Of a stretch of DNA of 64,000 nucleotides, positions 1-11,880 are shown piece after piece. How positions within the stretch are numbered: position 1 is the first letter of the stretch; each line of letters begins with the position of its first letter. The position numbers were made by a program, and so were the translations under genes. The notes beneath the pieces were generated by a model. The model had not been told where the DNA came from. It saw only the letters and a program-made list of their open reading frames with translations, and ran no database searches. Origin of the DNA: Dreissena polymorpha (Eukaryota; Mollusca; Bivalvia; Myida; Dreissenidae). The DNA lies in the NCBI RefSeq assembly GCF_020536995.1, contig NC_068360.1, positions 85,786,872 to 85,850,871 of the forward strand. The letters run 5' to 3'.

Positions 1-485
1 TCAGAACAATTGCTAAACATAATGCGAACCAAATCAACAAACCATATACCAACGGCACAATATATATATAATAATACAAAAGTTTGCCAATTTAAATAAA
101 AACATATATTGGTATAGATCTATTTCCACAAAATTTACTTTCACTTTTCTCGTTTCTCAGAAAATGACTTGTACATGATGTATGAAATCTAAATATAAAT
201 TAATTTGTTAATTGGTCGTTGAAGAAGAACATGAACTGTACACGACACTTGTGTGCAGTCAGTAAAGGATGCAATAACTGTTTCAATGAAGGATCTGAGA
301 CAGCGTAACGGTAACAATACAGCGTATTTGAAACATATTTTTCAAAGGAAATTTAAATGCCAAGTATTTCGCGAGATACCTCCGTAATGTAATAAACAAC
401 GAAACTTTTAATGGAAATTAAAATCAATGATATCAATATTTTACCCGCTAAGAAATGTTTATTAATAACAAATAAATACACCCAC
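1..485. other. AT-rich sequence without recognised feature
   Basis: No open frame with coding character, no RNA gene and no repeat boundary is visible here. The longest frames are under 100 codons and have no recognisable motif. Confidence 0.5.
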
Positions 486-1336
486 GCCAATTTTCGCGCG
501 CTTTTTTTCAAAACAAGGTCAAAATTTGTGTGCATATTGAAAGGCCTTGTCTATATACACATGCATACTAAATATGAAGGTTATATCTCAAGGGACATAG
601 AAGTTATGAGCATTTTTCAAAACCTAAACACAGATTTCGAAACTGAAAAGCGGACCCTAACTTCAAGGTCAAGGTCACAGGGATCAAAATTTGGGTGCGT
701 ATGAAAAGGCCTTTTCCATATACACATGCATACCAAATATGAAGGTGATATTTCAAGGGACATAGAAGTTATGAGCATTTTTCGAAACCTAAACGCGGAC
801 CCTAAGTTCAAGGTCAAGGTCTCAGGGGTAAAAATGTGTGTGCGTATGGAAAGGCCTTGTCCATATACACATGCATACCAAATATGAAGGTTATATCTCA
901 AAGGACATAGAAGTTATGTGCATTTTTCGAAACCTAAACGCAGATTTCGAAACCTAAACGCGGACGCTAAGTTCAAGGTCAAGGTCACAGTGGTAAAAAG
1001 TTTTGTGCGTATGGAAAGGCCTTGTCCATATACACATTCATACCAAATATGAAGGTTATATCTCAAGGGACATAGAAGTTATGAGCATTTTTCGAAACCT
1101 CAATGCAGATTTCGAAACCTAAACGCGGACCCTAAGTTCAAGGTCAAGGTCACAGGGGTAAAAATTTGTTTGCGTACGGACTATGGAAAGGCCTTGTCCA
1201 TATACAAATGCATACCAAATATGAAGATTATATCTCAAGAGAGCATTTTTCTAAACCTAAACGCAAAGTGTGACGGACAGACAGACAGACAGTCTGATCA
1301 CTATATGCCCCCTTTTCTTCGAAAGGGGGCATACAA
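486..1336 (+). repeat. Bivalve-type interspersed element with internal tandem units
   Basis: About five imperfect units of roughly 150-175 bp each contain AAGGCCTTGTCCATATACAC, then a run with AAGGTCAAGGTCACAGGGG. The block closes with a GACA-repeat tract (about 1270-1292) and a short hairpin in which CCCCCTTT pairs with AAAGGGGG (about 1308-1330). The same closing design recurs at 14380-14440 and, in the other orientation, at 61323-61395, so this is one member of a larger family design. Small open frames here are only the repeat read through and are not genes. Confidence 0.8.
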
Positions 1337-2395
1337 AAAAAAGTACAACACATACCTGTTTATGATTAATATAACTGTACATATGTTTTTCTGTACACAA
1401 AATTTGCGATTCCAAAAATCATTTAAAAAAATGCAAAAACCAAACGTTTATTGGATCTAAATCTGACACCCTTTAAATGTGATCAACTGGTCAGGTCTGA
1501 CGTCAACTTGAAAACTTTCAAAAATCAGCTTGAAAACAAAACAGGACTGGATGATTTAAAATAACAAACAGGGTAATCAAATGGATATGTCACACTTTGC
1601 TTCAAGATGAGGGGAAAAACATCCAACACGGGGTTCACAACACAAAAAAGGAATAAGTCTTGATGCATGCACACATGAGCAAACATTTAACTTTATCTTT
1701 AAAAAAATATAATAGTTTCAATATAATATCATTTGTCTTTTAAGCTAAAGTATGCTTGATTTATATGCCATTTCATCTATCTACCGGAACAAAGTTATAC
1801 ATTAGGTATCTACCATATTTTACAATGAGCACACAAACTGAATTAACCCTTTACCACTTAGATATGTATTTTGACACATTTGTAGTCCACTAGAAAGTTA
1901 CATTTAATTTAATACCTTTCTTACTAAATTCAAGTTTTAAAGGCTTTATTTCCAACCCCTTATTTTCTGATGAGCAGCAAACAGCATAACACCTGAAAGA
2001 CTTCGAGTTACTTGCAGGCTATTCTGGCTTTATGCTGGTTGCAAAAGCCATTTTCACTTTGCTTCTTATGGGGAAAAGGGTACAATTTCGTCCACCGTTA
2101 CAATTAGCTGTAAAATAAATACTATAGATTTATCATACAATTGAAGCTAGCAGAGGTAGAAATGCCACCATTATTATGAAGACAACATATATTTTGGCAA
2201 TTTAAAAAGCACTGAAAATTAAACACTTTTACGGCAAAGATATAGTGAAATGATATTTGAAAAGTACTGAAAATAAAAACTCTCGTGATTAAATACTACA
2301 GAACACTCTCTGAGTACTTGTATAATACCTGTTACATTGTTTTAGCTTACAGGAGCTGCTACTCATAACAATCTTGGGACCAGAATTGTACACTT
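1337..2395. other. Intergenic AT-rich sequence
   Basis: No gene, RNA or clear repeat is seen. Homopolymer-rich stretches and short frames only. Confidence 0.45.
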
Positions 2396-2626
2396 TTAAC
2401 CCACTTATGCCTAGTGGACTCTCCCATCCTTCTAAATTGGATCAATTTATTTCCAAAATAAGGGATGTCTAGTATATTTATTTCTATATTTAGAATATTT
2501 GTTATAGAAATTCCTTTGAGCAAACAGCGCAGACCCTGATGAGACGCCGCATCATGTGGCATCTCATCTGGGTCTAAGCTGTTTGCCAAGGCCTTTTTTA
2601 TAGGCCCTAGGCATAAATAGGTTTAA
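2396..2626 (+). mobile_element. TTAA-ended MITE-like repeat, copy 1
   Basis: A 231-bp element begins TTAACCCACTTATGCCTAG and ends with its near inverse (AGGCATAAATAGGTTTAA). The centre holds a strong stem-loop: the GATGAGACGCC arm pairs with its inverse near 2538-2568, and the surrounding AAACAGC/GCTGTTT also pairs. Further copies lie at 49207-49436 (same orientation), 59861-60088 (inverse) and in part at 14480-14606 and 17973-18050. No protein is encoded, so it is non-autonomous. TTAA ends suggest a piggyBac-type mobiliser, but the family is not assigned. Confidence 0.75.
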
Positions 2627-2889
2627 ACTTCAAATCGACAACAAAACAGATCTTGTGATCTGACGCCTTCTGAATGAGGTGATCATTTACGACCCTGTGA
2701 ATAAAAATTACTTGAATAAAGAATATAAACAGTTTAAACTTGATGTTGTGGACCATTCATACTGAAATTGTTTTAATAAGTCAAAGATTTGACATTACCA
2801 ACACTACATTTAATAACACACAGTTCATCTTGCCTTAAATAACCAATTACATAGCCAATGGCGCAATACTTGGAAATAAGTTTTATAAG

Positions 2890-2960
2890 TGTCAGCTGTC
2901 TTAAAATCAAAGTTCTGAAAGTACTGGTGTGACGATGCTTTTGAAAAGGATGGATATATA
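2890..2960 (+). repeat. Short dispersed repeat (pair with 15680-15740)
   Basis: The segment with AGTACTGGTGTGACGATGC followed by GGATGGATATA recurs almost unchanged at 15680-15740. It is probably a fragment of an unrecognised dispersed element. Confidence 0.6.
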
Positions 2961-3569
2961 GAGGATATTCGTTGGATTCGGTGGAATATCAATTTTCCCA
3001 GAAAAACAGCGAACAATAGCGATATTTTCCCTGTTATTTTCCACTGTTTAAAATAGTGAAATACCAGTTTATCTCACCGATATTTCTGTATAAATCACCG
3101 GAAAGAATAAAATAAATAAGCATCCATTTACGTTAATTTACATCAACGCATTTGTGTATTTTTTATTGCTTGTCATTTATCCGCAGGTCAATAGTGAATG
3201 GTTGTGGTGCAATAGTTTTCGTTCTTAGACACTGGACTCACCTTCAATAAGATTTATTTACCTAAAAGTTTCATATTTGAACTTACAATTCTTTTTAGGA
3301 GTATTGGTCCAGACAACCAATGAATAAAACAGGAACGATATGCTAACCCATAATTTTTCGAGGAACATAATTGAGAATTCCTGGGCTAGCCCCCAGACAC
3401 AGTATGTTGGGGTATAATAATAATCAAATTTTGTTTCTCTTCTCAAAAGATTGTCGTAGATTATAAGTTGAGGAATATATCATCCACGACTACAACTTTT
3501 AGAAAGCTCTTTTTTTCTTTTTTTTTTGATAAACAAGGTTTTGTAACAATCTATACTATAAATAGATAG

Positions 3570-3991
3570 CTTTAACAGTACAATGTGGCTCACCTGAAAC
3601 TGATCGTTTCCTAGCGATGTTAACTAATTTTTCAAGACGATCTAGAAACAAATATGGCATTGTGAGTATGAACAAACTATTTGCGTCTATCCGATCTAGT
3701 TGAGCCTTGTAACGTAGTTCCTACTTTTATTTATTTGAACATTCTGATCAACTGCCATGTAGATCAGGTACAAAATGTAAGTGTTCACATAGATTTTAAT
3801 GATTTTAGTTATTGATCAAATGCTTGGAAGCACATGACCCACTTTGGAACGTGACCTGTTAATCACTGAGACTAGACCTTGTGACCAAATTTTGAAAATG
3901 CTACTTTCAAGCTTGACTTTGAAATCATTTAAAATAATGTTCTAACCAATTTACAAGTGGATCAGAGTGAGGATGTGACCACTAAAGTATT
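3570..3991. repeat. Diverged bivalve-type repeat remnants
   Basis: Phrases such as GTGACCTGTTAATC and GACCTTGTGACC, with CTCACCTGAAACTGATCG at one edge, resemble better preserved copies at 9140-10035. Units are too diverged to count. Confidence 0.45.
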
Positions 3992-4504
3992 AAAGGGGCC
4001 TTTTCACAGATTTTGGCATTTTTTAACTTATTCATTAAATGCTTTATATTGATAAATGTAAACATTGGATCGTAAAAGCTCCAGTAAAAAATCAAGAACA
4101 AAATTTAAAAAAAAAGGAAAAGAACATTGCCCGGAGCAGGTTTCGAACCAGTGACCCCTGGAGTCCTGCCAGGGTCCTGAAGTAAAAACGCTTTAGCCTT
4201 CTGAGTTATTCCGCCGAGTACACATACATGACGTATTTTACACCTTATATAAGCAATCTTCGTAGTTATACAAAATTTAACGACAAAAACAGAACTCTCC
4301 AAATTATTCAATCGTTTCGCGTTGCAACGCTTTATAATTTTTAGGTGTTATAATCGTCAAAAGATGCATATAATGGCTATATTAGAGCATGGTAAATGTT
4401 CAGTATTACTGTTTCCTCACAAATATCATAACTAAAACGAAAATTTGCGAATCTGAAACAACTTTTTTCAATTTTGTCAATTTACCAAAGCGTGAAAAGA
4501 TCCC
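3992..4504 (-). mobile_element. tRNA-containing SINE/MITE-like element, copy 1
   Basis: The ends are imperfect inverse copies: AAAGGGGCCTTTTCAC at the left, and GTGAAAAGATCCCT at the right. Read on the - strand, the centre (about 4232 down to 4125) has a tRNA-like box A region and an intact box B (GGTTCGAAACC), typical of a Pol III promoter. The same element lies in the opposite orientation at 22768-23216, and fragments lie at 37590-37712 and 39367-39615. The tRNA-like core with inverted ends is unusual for a standard SINE. Confidence 0.75.
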
Positions 4505-5275
4505 TGTTCTTATATTTGACCTAGTGCCCTATTTTTTTTACAGAATATGAAGCCCATAATGACAAAGAGGTGACTACGTTTTATAAGAATCTGGCAAAGA
4601 GGTGACACCCAAATTTAAACATCGTAAAATGATATCTTATGTGTTCACAATAAACTTTGGATAAAATACAACAGACAAAGAGTGATAACACAAGCTCACC
4701 TTGTCAAATCATAACAAGTGAGCAAAATAACCAAAACTATGACATCATATAATTGCTAAGTAACATCCAATTACAATTAAATGTTACTTTTGAAACAAAT
4801 ACAATACCTTCCCTTTCTTACAACAGACTGTTCTTAGACAAGAAAGCCCTGTATCGCTCACCCAAAACTCATATAGTGTCAAAAACTTGTGTATGATTTG
4901 ACTAAGTTGTAACCTAGCTTTGGCCTGCACATGACCAACTTGCAAATTCAGCTTTTGATTTGATTAAGATGGACATTGTAAGCAATTTTCATGAAAATCA
5001 GGAAGATAATATGACCTGTAGAAAGGTAAAGGAAGTTTTCTATAATTTGACCTAATGACCTAGTTTTTGACAAACTACCAACTTTCAAACTGAAACTTTA
5101 TTTCATCGAGATAACATTCTGTCCAATTTTCATGAAGATCTGGAAGAAAAAGTGACCTCTGGAGTGTTCACTAACCTTGTCTGTGACTTGGTCTGTTGAC
5201 CTAGTTTTGACCACGTATGACCTACTTTCAAACTAAACCTTGAATTGACCGAGATGACCATTCACCAACATAAGA
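4505..5275. repeat. Diverged bivalve-type repeat remnants
   Basis: Several degraded units contain CCTAGTTTTTGAC, CATGAAGATCTGG and GACCTCTGGAGTGTT, all typical of the family seen intact at 9140-10035. No coding frame. Confidence 0.5.
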
Positions 5276-5277
5276 GA

Positions 5278-6105
5278 AACAAGGGCTGTTTGTAAAACAT
5301 GCATTCCCCCATATGGGCTGTCAGTTGTAGTGGTAGCTATTGTGTGAATACATTTTTTTGTCACTGTGACCTTGACTTTTGACCTAGTGACCTGAACATC
5401 AATAGGGATAATCTGCCTGTCATGATCAATTTACCTATGAAGTTTCATGATCCTAACCCTAACTATTATTGAGTTATCATCAGGAAATCCTTTTACTGTT
5501 ATGAGTCACTGTGACCTTGACCTTTGACCAAGTGACCTGAAAATCAACAAGGGTTATACACCAGTCATGATCAATGTACCTATTAAGTTGCATGATCCTA
5601 GGCATAAGCATTTTTGAGTTATCATCCGGATACCATTTTACTGTTTTGAGTCACTTTGACCTTGACCTTTGACCTTGTGACCTAAAAATCAATAGGGGTA
5701 ATCTGCTAGTCATGATCAATGTACCTATGAAGTTTCATGATAATTGACGTAAGCATTCTTGAGTTTCAATCGGAAATCATTAAACTGTTTTGACTCACTG
5801 TGACCTTGACCTTTGGTCTAATGACGTGAACATCAATAGGGGTCATATCCCAGTCATGATCAATGTGCCTATTTAGTTTCATGATCCTAGGCCTAAGCAT
5901 TCTAGTTACTGTGACCTTACCCTTTTACCTAGTAATCTGAAAATCAATAGGGTTCATCTGCCAGTCATGATCAATGTACCTATGAACTTTCATGATCCTA
6001 GGCCTAAGCGTTCTTGAGTAATCAACTGGAAACCATCTGGTGGACGGACCGACTGACGGACTGACCGACATGTGCTAAACAATATACCCCGAACAAGCCA
6101 CATAA
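5278..6105 (-). repeat. Bivalve-type element with nuclear-receptor-like units
   Basis: The element opens with ACAAGGGCTGTTTGTAAAAC and a CCCATATGGGC palindrome, continues with about five units of roughly 145 bp (GTGACCTTGACCTTTGACC...GTCATGATCAATGTACC), and closes with a GACCGACTGACGGAC tract and AATATACCCC. It is the reverse-orientation partner of the better kept copy at 61323-62193. A second, truncated copy lies at 8458-9140. Confidence 0.8.
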
Positions 6106-6189
6106 GAAATGCAGCATAACACATTCTAAAAGTAAAAGACATATGTGCAATGATATCTTTTCTTCAAATGGTAAGATGAACAAAGAAGA

Positions 6190-6362
6190 GGGCCTGAAAG
6201 GCCCAAAGTCGTTCACCTGAGATAACGAGATATTATTGGGACAAATATTGTGACCCAAATTCATAAAGATCGGAAATTAATTGGGCCTCTCGAGTGTTAA
6301 CAAGGTTTTACTATAGCAATATAAGAAAAAATGCCCCACCCCCTGGCAGCCATGTTTTTAAC
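6190..6362. repeat. Bivalve-type repeat, left part, split by a MITE
   Basis: This carries GGCCTGAAAGGCCCAAAG, CACCTGAGATAACGAGAT and GGCAGCCATGTTTTTAAC. The family continues after the inserted MITE at 7105 and is found in tandem at 9140-10035, so the element was whole before insertion. Confidence 0.65.
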
Positions 6363-7104
6363 TAGAGCTGTAACGATTCACCCATGATTGATTCGATTTC
6401 GATACCAATTGGTCCGATTCGATTATTTTGGATTCGATTCGAATTAAACTATTTGCTGCTTATTTTGCAAACTATTTCATGTTTGGTTTGTCCAGAGCAT
6501 GAATTTTAAAGTGTTTAATTTTTGAAATACAATTTAAAATGCAACATTGTTTTATGAGTAACACATTTATTGCACACAACATCCTGTTGATTTATTCTTA
6601 AATAACATAAAATGCACATGCCTTTAACAGAAAACAACAACAAACAAAAATGTAAGTATATAAACAACATCCAGTTCACTTCTTAACAGAATGCACACAG
6701 TTTAGTAAACAAACCATATGGGTAACTTACGTGAACAAAACACGTTTTGCAAGTTGCCTTTGCATCAGAAACTTCGAAAACCCGAAATGTTCGAAATACT
6801 TTTATTTTTAATTTTGACGGTGCGTCTTTTGTCATGGCTGAAGAAGCCATTTTACCGGCTGATGTAATGCTCAGCATGTTATTCATTCATTCATTCATTG
6901 GATCCATATTGGCTATTGACCAATCACAATACGTATTACAAGTGACAAGAACGTTAAGACGACGGTTGTGGAAAGTAAGGTTTAAAATGCTGATCAATCG
7001 GGATGGCAGTGGATCGAATCAAAATTGGCCGTATTGGTATCGACATCGAATCGGCGGCGTTGAACCGGTTTTTCGATTCATCGAACTGAATCGTTACAGC
7101 TCTA
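6363..7104. mobile_element. hAT-type MITE
   Basis: An element of about 740 bp has terminal inverted repeats TAGAGCTGTAACGATTCA and TGAATCGTTACAGCTCTA. Internal sub-terminal copies of ATTCGATT add further inverse symmetry. It is flanked by TTTTTAAC (6355-6362) and TTTTCAAC (7105-7112), which read as an 8-bp target duplication with one difference. TIR sequence and 8-bp duplication are the hallmarks of hAT transposons. No transposase is encoded, so it is non-autonomous. A frame of 124 codons inside it has no recognisable domain. Confidence 0.85.
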
Positions 7105-7275
7105 TTTTCAACCAATTATAACCATTTTCGAACCGATCCAAGATATCATTGAAACTTATATTCTGGCCAAATTTTATGAAGATTGGAATATAAACGTGGC
7201 ATCCACAGAGTAAACAAGGCAAATGTTGACGGCTAACGACGGCCATAAAGAGATCACAAAAGCTCACCATGAGCA
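7105..7275. repeat. Bivalve-type repeat, right part, after the MITE
   Basis: The repeat resumes with TTTTCAACCAATTATAACC and CCAAATTTTATGAAGATTGG and ends with ACAAAAGCTCACCATGAGC. The ending matches the closing phrase at about 10010-10030. Confidence 0.65.
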
Positions 7276-7374
7276 TGTTGTGCGATTACACTCAACGTGT
7301 TCAAATTTTTCTCACAGGCTTTGCCATTGACCTTTATAGTATGGATGGCTTTGTTATTATTTATTGCTAGCATG

Positions 7375-7520
7375 TACCTGCAATATTGTGTGTATGTTTA
7401 CAATACACAAAGCATATTATATAAATAGACTAATTGAGCTTTTTATAATCTGATTACTATAGCCAGGTCAATTTAGGACTTAAAAAAAACACTTTTTTTG
7501 TCCTGATTTCATGAAGAATT
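7375..7520 (+). repeat. Dispersed repeat pair with 35195-35345
   Basis: About 145 bp including ATGTTTACAATACACAAAGC, ACTATAGCCAGGTCAATT and TTTTGTCCTGATTTCATGAA recurs at 35195-35345 with scattered differences. No coding content. It is probably part of an element whose ends are not recognised. Confidence 0.7.
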
Positions 7521-8457
7521 GATATATTTATGCACATAGAGTTTCAAGATATGGGATGATCCACAAATAAAAAGTATTTTTGATCTGTTTTGTGCAGGCT
7601 CTTTTTCCATGACTGTCAAGGTGAAATTTCCATATGAATAGGATGTCAATTTTTTTCTGGAGTACTTCATTCAACCATTGTGTATAATGAACATTTTGAT
7701 AGGAGATGACCAGGGTGACAGGGAAAAGGGATATGCAGTTGAGATCTGGTCAGGACTCCATATAAAAGGGGTTATATTTAAAAATGTTTAATTACCACAT
7801 GACCATGGACTCCAGATCTCTGTGACGTGACTAAGGTTCAAAATTAATATAGTATGAACATTAAAACTTTACCTTTTAACACAAAAAATAATATTTGGTG
7901 TACAAATTTAATCTACCAATGTGTACAGATACTACTTAACATATATTTGACTGTATTCAATGTAGGAACTAGTTAAAATATCCATTAGAAAAAGAGATCA
8001 GGATATGAAATAGTCATTGCCTGAAACACTGACCCTGGAGCTATGTTTATATATCTTTAAACACACGGATTAAAGAAGTAAAACAATACATTGATACAAC
8101 AGAGGTAAAATCATCCCCTCTTAACAATATGATACATAATTATGTATCATATTTTTTTATCTGGATCTGGATAGGTACACAGCAGGATGTTTAGGTGTGC
8201 GCGCTGTGGGAGAGATAAAGGAGTTACTTATATTTTGGATTTAATTTAATTCACTGAAATTCATCACTGAAGTTACAGTATGATCTCATTTGATATAGAT
8301 GTACATGATTGTATCAAGCAAAATAAATTAAATAAGTATCAGTATTAATTCACTGTCATGATTTCAGTATCATTTAAATGATTTCAGTAAAGTCTATCAT
8401 TCATATGCATCAATTTTGTAAATATCAATAAAAGTATACTGCATGAAAACATTTTTG
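7521..8457. other. Intergenic sequence without gene
   Basis: No supported gene or RNA. A few phrases resemble the bivalve-type repeats but are too diverged to delimit. A 12-bp inverted motif (ATGATACATAAT/ATTATGTATCAT) lies near 8130-8150. Confidence 0.4.
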
Positions 8458-9140
8458 AAACAAGGGCTGTTTTTAAAACATGCATGCCCCCCATATGGGC
8501 TGTTAGTTGCAGTGGCAGCCATTGTGTGCATACGTTTTTTGGCACTGTGACATTGACCTTTGACCTAGTGACCTGAACATCAATAGGGTCATCTGCGAGT
8601 CATGATCAATGTACCTATGAAGTTATGTGATCTTAGGTGTAAGCTTTCTTGTGTTATCATCCGGAAACCATTTAACTGTGTCAAGTCACCGTGACAGTGA
8701 CCTTTGACCAAGAGACCTGAATGTCAATAGGGGTCTAGGATGATCTGCGAGTCATGATCAATGTACCTAGGTCTAAGCGTTCTTGAGTTATCATCCGGAA
8801 ACCATTTTTCTATTTCAGGTCATCGTAACCTTGACCTTTTACCTAGTGACATGAAAATCAATAGGGGTTATCTGCGAGTCATGATCAATGTATTTATGAA
8901 GTTTCATGATCCTAGGCATAAGTGTTCTTGAGTTATCATCCGGAAACCATTTTACTGCTTTGGGTCACCGTGACCTTGATATTTGACCTAGTGACCTAAA
9001 AATCTATAGGGGTCATCTGCGAGTCATGATCAATGTATCTATGAAGTTTCATGATCCTAGGCATAAGTGTTCTTGAGTTATCATCCGGAAACCATTTTAC
9101 TATTTCGGATCATCTGACCTTGACCTTTGACTTAGTGATA
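8458..9140 (-). repeat. Bivalve-type element, truncated copy
   Basis: It starts with ACAAGGGCTGTTTTTAAAAC and CCCATATGGGC and runs through four to five units containing GTCATGATCAATGTA and CCGGAAACCATTT. The closing GACCGAC tract is missing, because the sequence passes directly into another repeat type at about 9140. Confidence 0.75.
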
Positions 9141-10035
9141 GTGATAATGAGAAAAAACTGCCCCCCTCCCAGCATCCATGTTATTCAACTGACCGGAACC
9201 ATTTTTTAACTCAACTCTCGTATCAAGGAAACAAATGTTCTTAGCAAATTTCATGAAAATTGGGCCAAAAATGTGACTTCTTCTGTGTTCACATTTTCTC
9301 ACAATATACATATAGAGAAAAATGCCATACCCACTGGCGGCCATGTTTTTTCACCGATCCCGACCATTTTCAAACTCCTCTAAGATATCAATACAATCAA
9401 TGTTTTGACCAACTTTCATGATGATTGGGCAAAAATTGTGACTACTAGAGTGTTTACAAGGTTTCTCTATAGCCAAATAGGGAAAACTGCCACTATAAAC
9501 ATATAGAGAAAAATGACCCGCCCACTGGCGGCCATGTATTTTTAACCGATCTCGACCATTTTCAAATTCGTCAGAGACATCAATTGAACCAATGTTTTGA
9601 CCAACTTTCATCATGATTGGGCAAAAAATGTGACTTCTAGAGTGTTTACAAGGTTTCTCTACAGCCAAATAAGGAAAACTGCCCCGCCCACTGGCGGCCA
9701 TGTTTTTCAACAGATCGGCACCACTTTTGAACTCAACCAAGATATCATTAAGACAAACATTTTGACAAAGTTACATGGACATTGGGCATGAAATGTGACT
9801 TCTACAGTGTTTACAAGGTTTTTCTTTTTTTGACCTAGTGACCTAGTTTTTGACCCGGCACAACCAAGTTTCGAACTCGGCCGAGATTTCATTGGGACAA
9901 AAGCTTCTGACCAAGTTTCATGAAGATGTGACAAATGTGGCCTCTAGAGTGTTTACGAGCAAATGTTTACGGACGGAGGGACGGACATACGACGGACAGA
10001 GACCGGTCACAAAAGCTCACCTGAGCAATCAGGTG
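9140..10035 (-). repeat. Tandem bivalve-type repeat (CTGGCGGCCATG family)
   Basis: About five units of roughly 170-180 bp share CACTGGCGGCCATG, CATGATGATTGGGC and TAGAGTGTTTACAAGG. The block ends with GGACGGAGGGACGGAC, then CACAAAAGCTCACCTGAGC. Frames of up to 129 codons across the units are repeat read-through. Confidence 0.8.
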
Positions 10036-11420
10036 AGTTTAAAAAACTATTTAAACTACTGTCAAAGTCAGATCTCTCTTTAAAGAAGTTATATTTGAAA
10101 TGGTCAGTAAATATTTATCCGATCCGATTATTAAGACCATATATATTGTATTGTTATGTATAGGATTAATTTAAATAGAAGTCATATTTTCTTGTTGACG
10201 AAAATACATGTTCCACGTTGGAAGTAACACAAAATTGTTTTGATCAGGAAATCTGGATTGTTACAGTATCCAACATATTATACTCCCAAAGAAAACGTTT
10301 GTCTTATCAGATACAGAATACAAGCTATGCAGAACAGAATACAAGTTTTGGAGTGTACATGAAAGTTCATGACATTTAATTTTGTAACTTTGACCATCAA
10401 TAGAGTTGTATGGGCCACAATTGGATTTGTCATTGTGAACTAAGTGAGAATACTTACACACACATACTTTGGGAATCATAACACTTTACAAATTATAAAT
10501 CAGTCAATTGTAAATCAAACTGATATTTGTTTGTAACTGCAATAATGTTCATATTGTGAACATTTCAATATGTTTTATATATTTTCTTTTGTACTTCCAC
10601 TACCGATCAGCTAAAAGGGATACACTGGGGAGGGGTGTAACACTGAATGTTTTCAAGGTGTATTATCTCTTCCCAAGTTATTTGCTTTGTTTTTCATTGA
10701 CAGGATCAAAGTAGCACTGATTGCTTTGTGTATAAGAACTATTAAAGAACAATTTGTTTATACGCTTGAGTGCCGTTTGTTCACTGACACTTCTTTTAGG
10801 CTGAAATTTAAAACTGTAGTCATTTGAAAGCGACATACTTTTCATTACAATTGTTATTTAAAGAATTTTTTAAACAAAAGTACTTTATCAAGATTATGGA
10901 CAAATAATGAAACAACAATGCAGATAAACAATTGAATTGGATACCTGATTAATGTCAATGAAACATTACTTATTATTCTTAAGTGCTTCATATGAACTGG
11001 CTTGTTAAGGGACTTGGAGGAGATATTATAGCATTATACATTATAATTCTTGTAACCTTCTGTTAGTAGCGGAAATGTCATTTCTATTCATTTTTTCGTA
11101 TGTTTATGAATGTTGTTGAAGTTAAAAATAACTAAAGGTCCTTGTTGACCAAGTTTTTTACCACAATTTACTCACAAAGAAATTGTCAGAAATTTTCAAT
11201 GTCAACAATCTGTCCATATTTTATCATTATTGTGTCATTAATTTGGATTCTCTAGTGGAAATATGGTTTCCAACGATATGCCCTTGTGACCAATTTGATA
11301 TGCACACTTGGCCTAATATTGTCAAGTTAATATTTCTGACTTCGTTTTATCAAGAATAACACACAACTTTGGCATCCAGAGAAGTAAAAAGGTAAAAAGG
11401 TTTTATCAGATTTGATCTTT
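10036..11420. other. Intergenic sequence without gene
   Basis: No supported gene, RNA or delimited repeat. Confidence 0.4.
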
Positions 11421-11880
11421 TAAAACTTTATTAACCTAGATTTGCCATTGGCATAGATATTGTAAAAATACACATTCTGACAATGTTGCATCGAGATTAA
11501 AGCATAAATGACATTAATGTGGTAGTTTATACAATATTTTTATAAGATTTGACCTGGTGACCTTGTTTGGGACGCATATGGCCTAGATTCAAACTTGATC
11601 TAGATATTTTAAAGTTAACCATTCATGCCAAGTTTCATGAAGATTGTGCAACACATGTAGCTTCAACAATTTAACAACCTTTTTTAAGATTTAAACCAGT
11701 GACCTAGTTTCTGGATGCATATTACCCAGTTTAAAACTCAGCCAACATAGTGAAACGATTAAGTTCTGACATAGTGTCATAAAAACAAATGTAGGCTCTA
11801 TTGCTGTAACGAGCTAAAAGGCGTTCACTGCACAATGAACAGCACACAACATGCTCAGGTGAGCTAAAAGTATTACCAAC
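11421..11880. repeat. Diverged bivalve-type repeat
   Basis: Two to three decayed units contain CCTGGTGACCTTGTTTGG, CAAGTTTCATGAAGATTG and TTTAAACCAGTGACCTAG. It ends with ATGCTCAGGTGAGC, like the closing phrase at about 10020. Confidence 0.55.

Noticed and set aside
6747-7121. 124-codon frame as a hAT transposase remnant
   Set aside because: No transposase motif is visible and the element is too short. It is treated as non-coding MITE sequence.
9351-9740. 129-codon frame on the - strand
   Set aside because: It repeats with the bivalve-type tandem units, and homologous units elsewhere have stops. It is not a gene.
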